Part shown: positions 45,555 through 53,442 of the stretch, piece after piece
Layout of the letters: each line of letters opens with the position of its first letter
Numbering within the stretch: the first letter of the stretch is position 1
Source: Duncaniella freteri
GTDB taxonomy: Bacteria; Bacteroidota; Bacteroidia; Bacteroidales; Muribaculaceae
Length of the DNA: 64,000 nucleotides
Direction: 5' to 3'
Assembly: GCF_004766125.1 (NCBI RefSeq)
Contig: NZ_SJSA01000001.1
Span: forward strand, 992,001 to 1,056,000
Made by a program: the position numbers and the translations under genes
Notes under the pieces: generated by a model
Databases searched by the model: none
What the model was told of the DNA's origin: nothing
Seen by the model: only the letters and a program-made list of their open reading frames with translations

Positions 45555-46628
45555 ATGAAACGTATCGACATCCCGAAGCTAATGCTCTCGGGATTTTTGA
45601 TTATGCTTATGTGCGCTCCATCTGAAATAAAAGGAGCTGAGAACAATGCCGCAAACCATTCAAAGAATGCCGGGACAAAGAGCTTCAGTTATGTGCCGGA
45701 GATCCATGGAGCTCTGCGCACCCGTTTCGAACATGATTTTGACAATGGCGGATCACGATTCCAGGTACGCAACGCACGAGTATCTTTAAACGGCTACATC
45801 GCTCCCTCCATCGACTATTTCATACAGACCGACCTGTGCGACCGCGGCAAAATGAAGATCCTGGATGCATGGGGAAGAATCGCTGTGGCAAAGGGGCTGA
45901 AATTCCAGGCGGGACAGTTCCGCCTGCCATTCGGCACTGACGCTTTCCGCGGTCCGGGCAACTATGTGTTCTCCAACCGCTCATTCATAGGTAAAGACCT
46001 GTGCAACGTGCGAGGTGTTGGAGCCAAACTGTCCTACACCATCCCCATCTCCGGATATCAGCAGCTTTCTATTGAAGGGGGAGCATTCAACCCCACATCA
46101 ATATCCGACCATGAGGTATGGATAAAGGAGCTGAGCTACGCTGCAAAGGGTATCTACACCATCGGCAATGTCAAACTCGTTACCGGAGTGCAGTCAATAT
46201 CCCCCGACTCCATCAGGGTAAATCTATGGAACGCATCATGCACATGGGCCACAGGCAGATGGACCCTTGAAGGTGAGTACATGAACAAGCATTACACCCA
46301 CAATGCCCACAAGACGGCACACGGCTGGCTCCTATGGGCCGACTATGCGATGCCCATTAAAGCGGGTATGCTCAACCGCGCATCATTCCAGGCTCGCTGG
46401 GACGGAATGACAGCCCACAGCGACGGAAAGCGCGACGATACCGGAGCTCTATGGTCCACCCGCCCGGCTCGTCAGCGAGTCACTGCAGGAGCCACTGTCA
46501 CCTATGCCCACAAAGCTCTGCATTGCGACCTAAGGCTCGATTATGAGAAATATTTCTACCGTTCAGGAGCCATCGTTCCCCCTGGAGAGGGTGATAAGAT
46601 ATGTGCAGAAATGGTGATACGGTTTTAA
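45555..46628 (+). CDS. Porin of the OprO/OprP (phosphate-selective) family
   Basis: A 357-residue outer membrane barrel with a signal peptide. FEHDFDNGGSRFQVRNARVSLNGYI, FQAGQFRLPFGTDAFRGPGNYVFSNRS and LEGEYMNKHYTHN follow the OprP fold. The C-terminus ends in an aromatic residue (VIRF) as barrel proteins do. The selectivity (phosphate, sugars or other) is not set by the sequence. It lies 69 bases after the sigma gene and ends at a terminator. Confidence 0.82.
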   Translation: MKRIDIPKLMLSGFLIMLMCAPSEIKGAENNAANHSKNAGTKSFSYVPEIHGALRTRFEHDFDNGGSRFQVRNARVSLNGYIAPSIDYFIQTDLCDRGKMKILDAWGRIAVAKGLKFQAGQFRLPFGTDAFRGPGNYVFSNRSFIGKDLCNVRGVGAKLSYTIPISGYQQLSIEGGAFNPTSISDHEVWIKELSYAAKGIYTIGNVKLVTGVQSISPDSIRVNLWNASCTWATGRWTLEGEYMNKHYTHNAHKTAHGWLLWADYAMPIKAGMLNRASFQARWDGMTAHSDGKRDDTGALWSTRPARQRVTAGATVTYAHKALHCDLRLDYEKYFYRSGAIVPPGEGDKICAEMVIRF

Positions 46629-46672
46629 GGACCACCATTGCAAAACTCTCTTAAATCAACATTATACATTGA

Positions 46673-46712
46673 AAACAGGATGTGCCGTCACATGATCAGG
46701 CACATCCTGTTT
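46673..46712. terminator. Terminator between convergent porin and CoA transferase genes
   Basis: Perfect 14-bp arms (46673-46686 and 46699-46712) with a 12-base loop, T-rich on the plus side and A-rich before it, so it can serve both directions. Confidence 0.75.
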
Positions 46713-46733
46713 AACATTATTATTTATAATAGA

Positions 46734-48038
46734 TTACTTCAACCGTGAATAAGAATAACCGAACCGCTCAAATGCCGCGCGGTCAAGAGCCTCACGGTCA
46801 TCGGGATTGGCGATTGATATGAGCAGCCGGGCCCGTTCAGGAAGATTGCGACCACGCAGATCCACGGCACCATGCTCAGTCACCACATAGTTGCCCTGGA
46901 AACGAGTTGTGGCCACGCCTGCACCCTGAGTGAGCACAGGCTTGATCTTGCCCATACCTTTCGTTGTGGTGGATGTCATGGCAAGGAACGAACACCCGCC
47001 TTCGCTGCGCGATGCCCCATAAACGAAATCATGCTGTCCGCCTATGCCTGAGAAGATGCGTGTGCCTATCGATTCGGCACATATCTGACCTGTAAGGTCT
47101 ATCTCAAGGCACGAATTGATAGCCATCACCTTGGGGTTCTGCGCTATGACGAACGGATCGTTAGTCCAAGCCACATCCTTGAACACCATATCCTTATTAT
47201 AATCCATAAGATCGTACAGCCCGCGTGATCCGAGAGCGAGACATGCCACCGATTTGCCGGGCATAACACGCTTGAGAGAATTGTCGATCACGCCCGACTC
47301 TATCAATGGGAGCACTCCATCGGTCATCGCTTCGGTGTGCAGACCGAGATGGCGATGACCGGAGAGAGCACGTATGACTGCATTAGGTATCCCCCCTACT
47401 CCGATCTGCAAAGTGGCTCCGTCGGGAATGAGTGCCGCAATGGCTTCTCCAATGGCAGTCTCCACAGGTCCCGGCTCGGGAGTGGGGACTTCTACCAACG
47501 GATCATCCACGAGCACAGCCGCATCAAGACGCGACACATGTATGACAGGGTCACCGTAACTGAACGGCATGTGAGGATTGAGCTGAGCTATTACCACGCG
47601 GGCGCATTCCGACGCAGAGAATGCCAGGTCGGCGGACACTCCGAAACTCACATAGCCATCCTTGTCGGGCATGGAACAGTTGAGCAGGCACACATCCACA
47701 CGCCAGGTGCCGTCACGAAAAAGAGCGGGCACTTCCCCGAGGAAACGAGGAGTTGTGGCTCCGTAGCCGTCAGCAATCCAGCGTCGCACATTGGACGACA
47801 CGAAGCAAGTGTCGACAAGAAAGGAATCCTTATACTCAGGCTTGCAATACGGAGCCTCACGATTCGACACAGAGAATCCGGAGTACAGAACCACGCCTCG
47901 AAGCTCGTCGCCCCGGCGGGTCATCGCATCCACAAGTGTCTCGGGAACCGATGTGCTACCTTGTATAAACACATGGTCTCCGCTCTTTATGAGTTTTGCG
48001 GCATCGTCTGCCGACATAAGATTGGGAATATTTTGCAT
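46734..48038 (-). CDS. Acetyl-CoA hydrolase/CoA-transferase family protein
   Basis: A 434-residue class I CoA transferase. GDHVFIQGSTSVPETLVDAM, LQIGVGGIPNAVIRAL and the catalytic Glu in GLHTEAMTDGVLPLIESGVIDN are clear. The group includes 4-hydroxybutyrate and acetate CoA transferases. It is the last gene of the iorA-iorB-aminotransferase operon (18 bases after the aminotransferase), so it probably swaps CoA between an aryl-acetyl or branched-chain acyl group and acetate. Substrate is inferred from context, not from the sequence. Confidence 0.85.
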   Translation of the reverse strand: MQNIPNLMSADDAAKLIKSGDHVFIQGSTSVPETLVDAMTRRGDELRGVVLYSGFSVSNREAPYCKPEYKDSFLVDTCFVSSNVRRWIADGYGATTPRFLGEVPALFRDGTWRVDVCLLNCSMPDKDGYVSFGVSADLAFSASECARVVIAQLNPHMPFSYGDPVIHVSRLDAAVLVDDPLVEVPTPEPGPVETAIGEAIAALIPDGATLQIGVGGIPNAVIRALSGHRHLGLHTEAMTDGVLPLIESGVIDNSLKRVMPGKSVACLALGSRGLYDLMDYNKDMVFKDVAWTNDPFVIAQNPKVMAINSCLEIDLTGQICAESIGTRIFSGIGGQHDFVYGASRSEGGCSFLAMTSTTTKGMGKIKPVLTQGAGVATTRFQGNYVVTEHGAVDLRGRNLPERARLLISIANPDDREALDRAAFERFGYSYSRLK

Positions 48039-48055
48039 TGCAATAAATGGCTGGA

Positions 48056-49366
48056 TTATGCGGGATGATTTTTATGGAATGCTGCAAGACGCTCCTCAAG
48101 GCGTGAAAATGTGTCGGGATCATTGAGCATCGACACACACACCCTCAGACCCTCCTGACGGCTGCCGGTAGAGGGTAGCGAGATGGTCGACACTCCGTAG
48201 CGCATAAGTTCCCTCTGTAGATCCGACCCGGTGAAACCCGGATATCCTACCGTAAAGAAGAAACCATCGGAAATGGGACGGTCACCGTCAACGTCATACA
48301 CTATATGGAAACCATTGTCGGTGAAAGCTTTCTTTGCCAGAGCGGCACGCCGTCCATATTCCTGCGCCTCTTTAACGAAGTCAAGCCTTCCATCGACAGC
48401 AGCTCTAAGCATCTCCGCAAAGCCATATTGCACCGAGTGGGCGACACCCGACGACGCACAGTACAACACTCCGAAAATGTAGGCATCACCGAAAGCTGGC
48501 ATCTCATAGAATCTCTCCAGATAATCATAGCAACGGTCATACAGTTCAGGTGGCATACACACCACTGCGATACGCTGTCCGGCATAGCTGAATATCTTAG
48601 AAGCAGACACAAGGAGCAGACAGCGGGAAGTGTATTTAGCCACCGTCGGGACAAAAGGCTCTGTGTAAGGCACTCCGTAACGCACACGGAAATCCATGCC
48701 GAGATATGCATGGTCCTCAACGATAACCACATCATGTTTCTCGGCAAGGCGCGCCAGCACCTTGTACTCGGTGTCAGTTAGATTGAACCATGCCGGATTA
48801 TTGGGGTTGCTGTACACTATCGCCGTGATGTTACCTTTGGCAAGCAACGGTTCAAGGCGCGCCTCAAGAGCCTCGCCACGGCAATCGTATATGTCGACCG
48901 ACTCCTGCTTTATGCCAAGCAGTTTTGCCTGATGATGCTGTGCGGGGAAACCCGGATCAAGGAACAGGATAGTGTCTTTGCCAGGTATACGCTGAGCGAG
49001 CAGCAGGAACAGAGTGAAAGTCGCCTGCATGGAGCCTACAGTGGGCACAATGCAACGTCCGGGAATATCTATATCGAGAAATGCTTTCAAAAAGTCCGAG
49101 GCATTCTCCTTAAGCGGCTTGATGCCGGAGATGTTGGGATATTGGTTGGCTATACCCTGAAGAAGTGCGGCATGCTCTGCCTCTATACCTATCTGCGAGG
49201 CAGGTAGTCCGGGATTGCCCATCTCAAGATGCACGAACGGATCCCCCAGGCGTGCTTCAAGACGGTTGGCAAGAGCGAGTATCTGACGTATGGTGGCTGA
49301 AGAAATGTCGGTTATATTCATCGCCGACATCTCGGCATTCAGAAAGTCGGTTGATACAGGTTCCAT
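48056..49366 (-). CDS. PLP-dependent class I/II aminotransferase
   Basis: A 436-residue aminotransferase. VYSNPNNPAWFNLTDTEYKVL is the cofactor-site Asn region, the catalytic Lys lies in LLLVSASKIFSYAGQRIAV, and the Arg that binds the substrate carboxylate is likely in EGLRVCVSMLND. It lies 9 bases after iorB and 17 before the CoA transferase. The context suggests it interconverts an aromatic amino acid and its 2-oxo acid, the substrate of IorAB. It could also serve other amino acids. Confidence 0.88.
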   Translation of the reverse strand: MEPVSTDFLNAEMSAMNITDISSATIRQILALANRLEARLGDPFVHLEMGNPGLPASQIGIEAEHAALLQGIANQYPNISGIKPLKENASDFLKAFLDIDIPGRCIVPTVGSMQATFTLFLLLAQRIPGKDTILFLDPGFPAQHHQAKLLGIKQESVDIYDCRGEALEARLEPLLAKGNITAIVYSNPNNPAWFNLTDTEYKVLARLAEKHDVVIVEDHAYLGMDFRVRYGVPYTEPFVPTVAKYTSRCLLLVSASKIFSYAGQRIAVVCMPPELYDRCYDYLERFYEMPAFGDAYIFGVLYCASSGVAHSVQYGFAEMLRAAVDGRLDFVKEAQEYGRRAALAKKAFTDNGFHIVYDVDGDRPISDGFFFTVGYPGFTGSDLQRELMRYGVSTISLPSTGSRQEGLRVCVSMLNDPDTFSRLEERLAAFHKNHPA

Positions 49367-49375
49367 ATCTTGAAT

Positions 49376-49948
49376 CTATTTACCCTGCTCCATACCGGCA
49401 CGGAATGCAGCGAGATTGTTTTCGACAATTTTTTCACCTTTAGCCATGAATATAGTGCGTATGCTCTCTTCAAGCACCTCGGCGGGCAGACCTATATATG
49501 GAGCCGCAGCTCCGAGAAGAGCCATATTGGAAGAACGCGGCGATGCCACCTCCTTAGCTATAGCCTCGGCTGCAATGGTGACAGTGCCTGGCACAGCTGT
49601 GAGTTCGGAAAGCACAGCCTCAAGCTCAGGATAATTGGTGATATTGACAAACGGATCGGTGGATGTTATCACCCTGCCTCCGGGCGCGAGCAGATGCACA
49701 TAGCGCAGAGCCTCCATAGGTTCGAGCGAAATCACCAGGTCCACTTTACCGGATGGTATAAGATCGGAAGCTATGGGGTCGGAACTGAGCCGGAGGCACG
49801 ACATCACATCACCTCCACGTTGGCTCATGCCGTGAACCTCAGCCTGCTTCAGATGAAGATTGAGCCTGAGGGCTGCATCACCGAGTATAGTGGCTATCGA
49901 GAGGATACCTTGTCCTCCCACGCCGGCAAGAATTATGTCTGATTTCAT
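49376..49948 (-). CDS. iorB: Indolepyruvate:ferredoxin oxidoreductase, beta subunit
   Basis: A 190-residue gamma-type domain of 2-oxoacid oxidoreductases: AGVGGQGILSIATILGDAALR binds the CoA/pyrophosphate side, and EVHGMSQRGGDVMSCLRLSSDPIAS is the IorB hallmark. With IorA it converts aryl pyruvates and CoA into aryl-acetyl-CoA, CO2 and reduced ferredoxin, reversibly. It lies 44 bases after iorA. Confidence 0.92.
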   Translation of the reverse strand: MKSDIILAGVGGQGILSIATILGDAALRLNLHLKQAEVHGMSQRGGDVMSCLRLSSDPIASDLIPSGKVDLVISLEPMEALRYVHLLAPGGRVITSTDPFVNITNYPELEAVLSELTAVPGTVTIAAEAIAKEVASPRSSNMALLGAAAPYIGLPAEVLEESIRTIFMAKGEKIVENNLAAFRAGMEQGK

Positions 49949-49992
49949 TGTTTACGTGTCTTGTTACGGGGATTGAATATATCGGGAGGAAT

Positions 49993-51615
49993 CTATTTTG
50001 CTTTTTTCACATGACGTCGGGCTGTCTGTATGCACTCGCGACGAGCAATGATTACCGACAAGCCTTCGTGAGCGAATTCGCCGGTGAACAGGGCTTTCAT
50101 GTCCTCAAATGTCTTTGGCAGGGAGTCGATGGTGTGGAGCCTCTGACGGTCCACTCCGAGACCGAGGCATATCTCCTCAAGCTTGCCGGTGCCCTGCGAG
50201 TCCTGACCTCCGGTCATGCCAGTAGTGAGATTGTCGGAGATTATCACCGTCATAGGTGTATTCTCGTTCACGGCATCAAGAAGCCCGGTCATGCCGGAAT
50301 GCGTGAATGTGGAATCGCCTATTATGGCGACAGCCGGATGCTGACCGGCATCTGCGGCACCCTTTGCCATAGTGATGGAAGCACCCATGTCGACACAGGT
50401 GTCAATGGCATTGAACGGAGCAAGCCAGCCAAGGGTGTAACATCCTATGTCGCCGAACACCTTGGGCGAAGAGAACTCTTCGAGGGCGGCGTTGAGTGCG
50501 GCATACACGTCACGGTGTCCGCATCCCTGGCAAAGTGCCGGCGGACGCGCCACCACATTGCGGGCAAACGGTTTCTCTTCATGTATAAGATGGCTATAGT
50601 CAGGGGCGAGAGCCGCTACAGCACGAGCCACACTGTCGGGATTAAGCTCTCCATCTATAGGTATGATTCGGTCAAGCTTGCCGAAGATTTTCGGTCCGCA
50701 GTCAAGGAGCCCGCGCAGAGAGTCCTCAATGAACGGCTGCCCCTCTTCCACCACAAGAATCGAGTCGCACTGTGAGGCGAGTTCAGCCACGAGCTTTCGG
50801 GGCACAGGATACTGCGATATCTTCAACACCGGGAACGGACAGTCGGCTCCGAGCACCTCGCGCACATAGTTATGACCTATGCCTGAAGCAATGATGCCGA
50901 TACGGCGGTCGGACCCCGGAGTGAGGCGATTGTAGGGCGATGACACTGCCAGCTCCTCCATCCTGTCACGGTCATCGATCAGACGGCGATAACGCTCACG
51001 GGAATTTACAGGCATGAGCACCCACTGCCGTGGATTTTCCGGATATGAGAACGGCATCTCGTCGGAGGGAGCATCATCCACCTCGACCACAGCACGTGAA
51101 TGGGACAGACGGGTGACAAGACGCATAAGCACCGGAATACGCAGACTCTCCGAAAGTTCAAAGCCGTAGCGTGCCATGTCATATGCCTCCTGCTGGTCGG
51201 ACGGCTCAAGGACAGGCATCAACGCAAACTTTGCATAGAACCGCGAGTCCTGTTCATTCTGCGACGAATGCATCGAAGGATCATCGGCGGCTATCACAAG
51301 AAGCCCGCCATTAGCACCTGTCATGGCTGAATTAACAAAGGGATCGGCAGCCACATTAAGCCCCACATGCTTCATGGAGACAATGGCTCGCTTACCGCAG
51401 AACGACATGCCGAGAGCCTCCTCCACAGCAGTCTTTTCGTTGGATGACCAATGCGAATGGATATTACGCTGGCGAGCGACCGGATTGGACTGAACGAATT
51501 CCAGAATTTCAGTCGAGGGGGTGCCGGGATATGCATACGCCCCTGATAGGCCGGCGTCAATGGCACCTAATGCCAAAGCCTCGTCGCCGAGAAGAAGTTT
51601 TTTTGTTTTCATCAT
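49993..51615 (-). CDS. iorA: Indolepyruvate:ferredoxin oxidoreductase, alpha subunit, without ferredoxin domain
   Basis: A 540-residue subunit with the pyruvate-oxidoreductase N-domain (GDEALALGAIDAGLSGAYAYPGTPSTEILE), a middle domain and the TPP domain (VVARPPALCQGCGHRDVYAAL, GDIGCYTLGW, VAIIGDSTFTHSGMTGLLDAVNENTPMTVIISDN). Archaeal IorA ends with a two-cluster ferredoxin domain (CxxCxxCxxxCP twice). Here the chain stops soon after the TPP domain (VIIARRECIQTARRH), so the Fe-S electron-transfer part is missing and must come from a separate ferredoxin. It is the first gene of the four-gene operon. Confidence 0.92.
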   Translation of the reverse strand: MMKTKKLLLGDEALALGAIDAGLSGAYAYPGTPSTEILEFVQSNPVARQRNIHSHWSSNEKTAVEEALGMSFCGKRAIVSMKHVGLNVAADPFVNSAMTGANGGLLVIAADDPSMHSSQNEQDSRFYAKFALMPVLEPSDQQEAYDMARYGFELSESLRIPVLMRLVTRLSHSRAVVEVDDAPSDEMPFSYPENPRQWVLMPVNSRERYRRLIDDRDRMEELAVSSPYNRLTPGSDRRIGIIASGIGHNYVREVLGADCPFPVLKISQYPVPRKLVAELASQCDSILVVEEGQPFIEDSLRGLLDCGPKIFGKLDRIIPIDGELNPDSVARAVAALAPDYSHLIHEEKPFARNVVARPPALCQGCGHRDVYAALNAALEEFSSPKVFGDIGCYTLGWLAPFNAIDTCVDMGASITMAKGAADAGQHPAVAIIGDSTFTHSGMTGLLDAVNENTPMTVIISDNLTTGMTGGQDSQGTGKLEEICLGLGVDRQRLHTIDSLPKTFEDMKALFTGEFAHEGLSVIIARRECIQTARRHVKKAK

Positions 51616-51923
51616 AGATTTTAGGTTATGTCCGCCTCATTGCTGTAAATTTGTCAAACTGTCTCTGCACCAAGCCATACAGCCAAAGCCATGTGGCATA
51701 TCACCAGGTCCGTTTCAACTAAAAATCCAACTACTCCGGCTTAACATTTAATATTATACACTCTCTTAAATAAACGGTAAAACCGTGCGCTAATTTAGGG
51801 ATAACGTTGATGAAAAACAAGAACGCATCGTATGTTATACAACATATAGCAGCACACCTTTGTCCGGCCTTTATAATAGCATGTTTGCGGAAATGGAGTA
51901 GAAATCGTAAATTTGCGACAGAA
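51616..51923. other. 308-base divergent region between iorA and the T9SS-tail-like gene
   Basis: It contains the plus-strand promoter at 51885-51915 and a TAAATTTG box at 51647-51654 on the plus strand with no matching -33. I see no clear promoter for iorA, no small ORF and no RNA gene. Confidence 0.5.
51885..51915 (+). promoter_or_regulatory. Promoter of the T9SS-tail-like gene and lipid kinase
   Basis: TTG at 51885-51887 and TAAATTTG at 51908-51915 with a 20-base spacer. The box ends 8 bases before the ATG at 51924, so the transcript would be almost leaderless. Confidence 0.6.
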
Positions 51924-52247
51924 ATGCGACAGCTACTGACCATATTGGTTGTAACCATTTGCGCCATTGCGGCTTCGAGCGCAACTCCGCGCTGGGAGGG
52001 TGTCGATATGCCCGTGCCTGAACTGTCGGCTGACAGCCGCGACAGTGACAGCAACATAGATGTATCGGTCAAGGACGGATACGTATATGTGGCAACACCC
52101 CGCAAGGTGACAGTAAAGCTGTTCACCATCCTCGGACAGCTCATCAGTGAGGCAACACTCGATGCAGGGACCCACAGGCTTCGCATTTCAGCCCGCGGGG
52201 TGTATATTCTCAAGGCAGGAACATCCACCCGACGTGTCACCATCTAA
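51924..52247 (+). CDS. Small exported protein resembling a T9SS C-terminal sorting domain
   Basis: A 107-residue protein with a signal peptide (MRQLLTILVVTICAIAASSA) and little else but an 80-residue beta-sandwich. The pattern runs IDVSVKDGYVYV, VKLFTILGQLISEATLDAG, ISARGVYILKAG and RRVTI, the strand order of the type IX sorting tail (T9SS type A). Normally this tail closes a large cargo protein; here it stands alone. The promoter immediately upstream supports the ATG at 51924 over a longer reading from 51807. It lies 15 bases before the lipid kinase. Confidence 0.7.
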   Translation: MRQLLTILVVTICAIAASSATPRWEGVDMPVPELSADSRDSDSNIDVSVKDGYVYVATPRKVTVKLFTILGQLISEATLDAGTHRLRISARGVYILKAGTSTRRVTI

Positions 52248-52262
52248 ACAGCCTATAACAAA

Positions 52263-53225
52263 ATGAAAGCACGCCTCATCATAAATCCCATATCCGGAAC
52301 TGCGAGCAAAGCAGGGCTTGACCGTTACGTGACCGACGCTCTCTCATCATGCGGATGGGAAATCGAGGTCACCTACACGCAGTGTCACGGCGATGCCACA
52401 CGGCTTGCGGCAGAAGCTGTCGAGATGGGCTACGATGCGGTGTTCGCAGCCGGGGGCGACGGCACTATCAACGAGACCGCCGATGCCTTGTGCGGCTCGG
52501 AGACATCCCTCGGCATAATACCGTGCGGTTCGGGCAACGGACTCGCACGTCATCTCGGAATCCCTATCGACATACGTGAGGGAGTCAAGGTGATACATGA
52601 CGAGATGCCACGCAGCATCGACTATGCCACCGTGAACGGCAGAAAATTCTTCTGCACCTTCGGTGTTGGATTCGATGCCGCCGTAAGTGCTGCTTTCGCC
52701 GAGAAGAAAAGACGAGGCAAACTTACTTACATACAGAGCACATTCGAGACCTACGCCCACTACGAGCCGGAACTGTACACCATTACAGCCAACGGCAGAC
52801 GCATCACAGAAAAAGCGTTCCTGGTAGCTGTGTGCAATGCATCCCAATACGGAAACAATGCCTACATAGCTCCAAATGCCACTATTGACGACGGTCTGCT
52901 TGACGTGACTATAATCCATGCAGGCAACACACTGTCGACCGCTCTTGTAGGATTCGATATGCTAATAGGCAACATCGAAAAAAATGTGTTAATCCACACC
53001 TTCCGCACCCCGGCAATCACAATAGAGCGCACTCACGACGGTGCTGCACATCTTGACGGCGAGCCATTGGTACTTGACAGTCATCTTGAGATCAGTTGTC
53101 ACCACCGTAAGCTCAAAGTGTTCGCCCCTGAGTCTCAGCAGGCTTTCAAACCCATCATAACCCCGGCATCAGCTATGCTCGCCGACTTCAAGCTTGCTGT
53201 CAACAAACTCTTCCAAAAAGGTTAG
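52263..53225 (+). CDS. Diacylglycerol/sphingolipid kinase family (YegS-type) lipid kinase
   Basis: A 320-residue cytoplasmic lipid kinase. KARLIINPISGTASKAG opens the fold, AVFAAGGDGTINETADAL is the catalytic GGDGT motif, and IIPCGSGNGLARHLGIP is the second signature. It phosphorylates a lipid such as diacylglycerol, or possibly a sphingoid or ceramide species, since Bacteroidota make sphingolipids; the choice is not visible here. It forms a unit with the preceding small gene. Confidence 0.88.
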   Translation: MKARLIINPISGTASKAGLDRYVTDALSSCGWEIEVTYTQCHGDATRLAAEAVEMGYDAVFAAGGDGTINETADALCGSETSLGIIPCGSGNGLARHLGIPIDIREGVKVIHDEMPRSIDYATVNGRKFFCTFGVGFDAAVSAAFAEKKRRGKLTYIQSTFETYAHYEPELYTITANGRRITEKAFLVAVCNASQYGNNAYIAPNATIDDGLLDVTIIHAGNTLSTALVGFDMLIGNIEKNVLIHTFRTPAITIERTHDGAAHLDGEPLVLDSHLEISCHHRKLKVFAPESQQAFKPIITPASAMLADFKLAVNKLFQKG

Positions 53226-53240
53226 GCTCCTCCGGTTTTT

Positions 53241-53436
53241 TGGTCCATAGGACCATAGGGCAAAAAGACCAAAGGTCCAGAGAGCTATAGGATAATTTAA
53301 AAGACAAGAGAACAGGAGAACTTTTTTATAGACCAAAATGTGAACCGTAATATAGATTAAAAAACTATAGTCCTCTGGTTCTCTGGTCAAAAAGTTCTCC
53401 TGTTCTCTTGTCTTTTAAATTATCCTATAGCTGTCC
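53241..53436. repeat. Long hairpin intergenic element, copy 1
   Basis: A perfect 43-bp inverted repeat (53284-53326 with 53389-53431) encloses a 62-base loop. Homology to copy 2 (57082-57284) extends through arms and loop, but the loop of copy 1 matches the reverse complement of copy 2's loop, so the copies are in opposite orientation. A smaller palindrome lies at 53241-53255. It fills the gap between the convergent lipid kinase and maeB genes. No ORF or target-site duplication is evident. Confidence 0.85.
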
Positions 53437-53442
53437 CTTAAT

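Noticed and set aside
51641..51660. A third copy of the suf/S24 promoter palindrome near iorA
   Set aside because: Only the -7-like half (TAAATTTG followed by TCAA) matches; the second palindrome arm is absent and there is no TTTG at the right distance.
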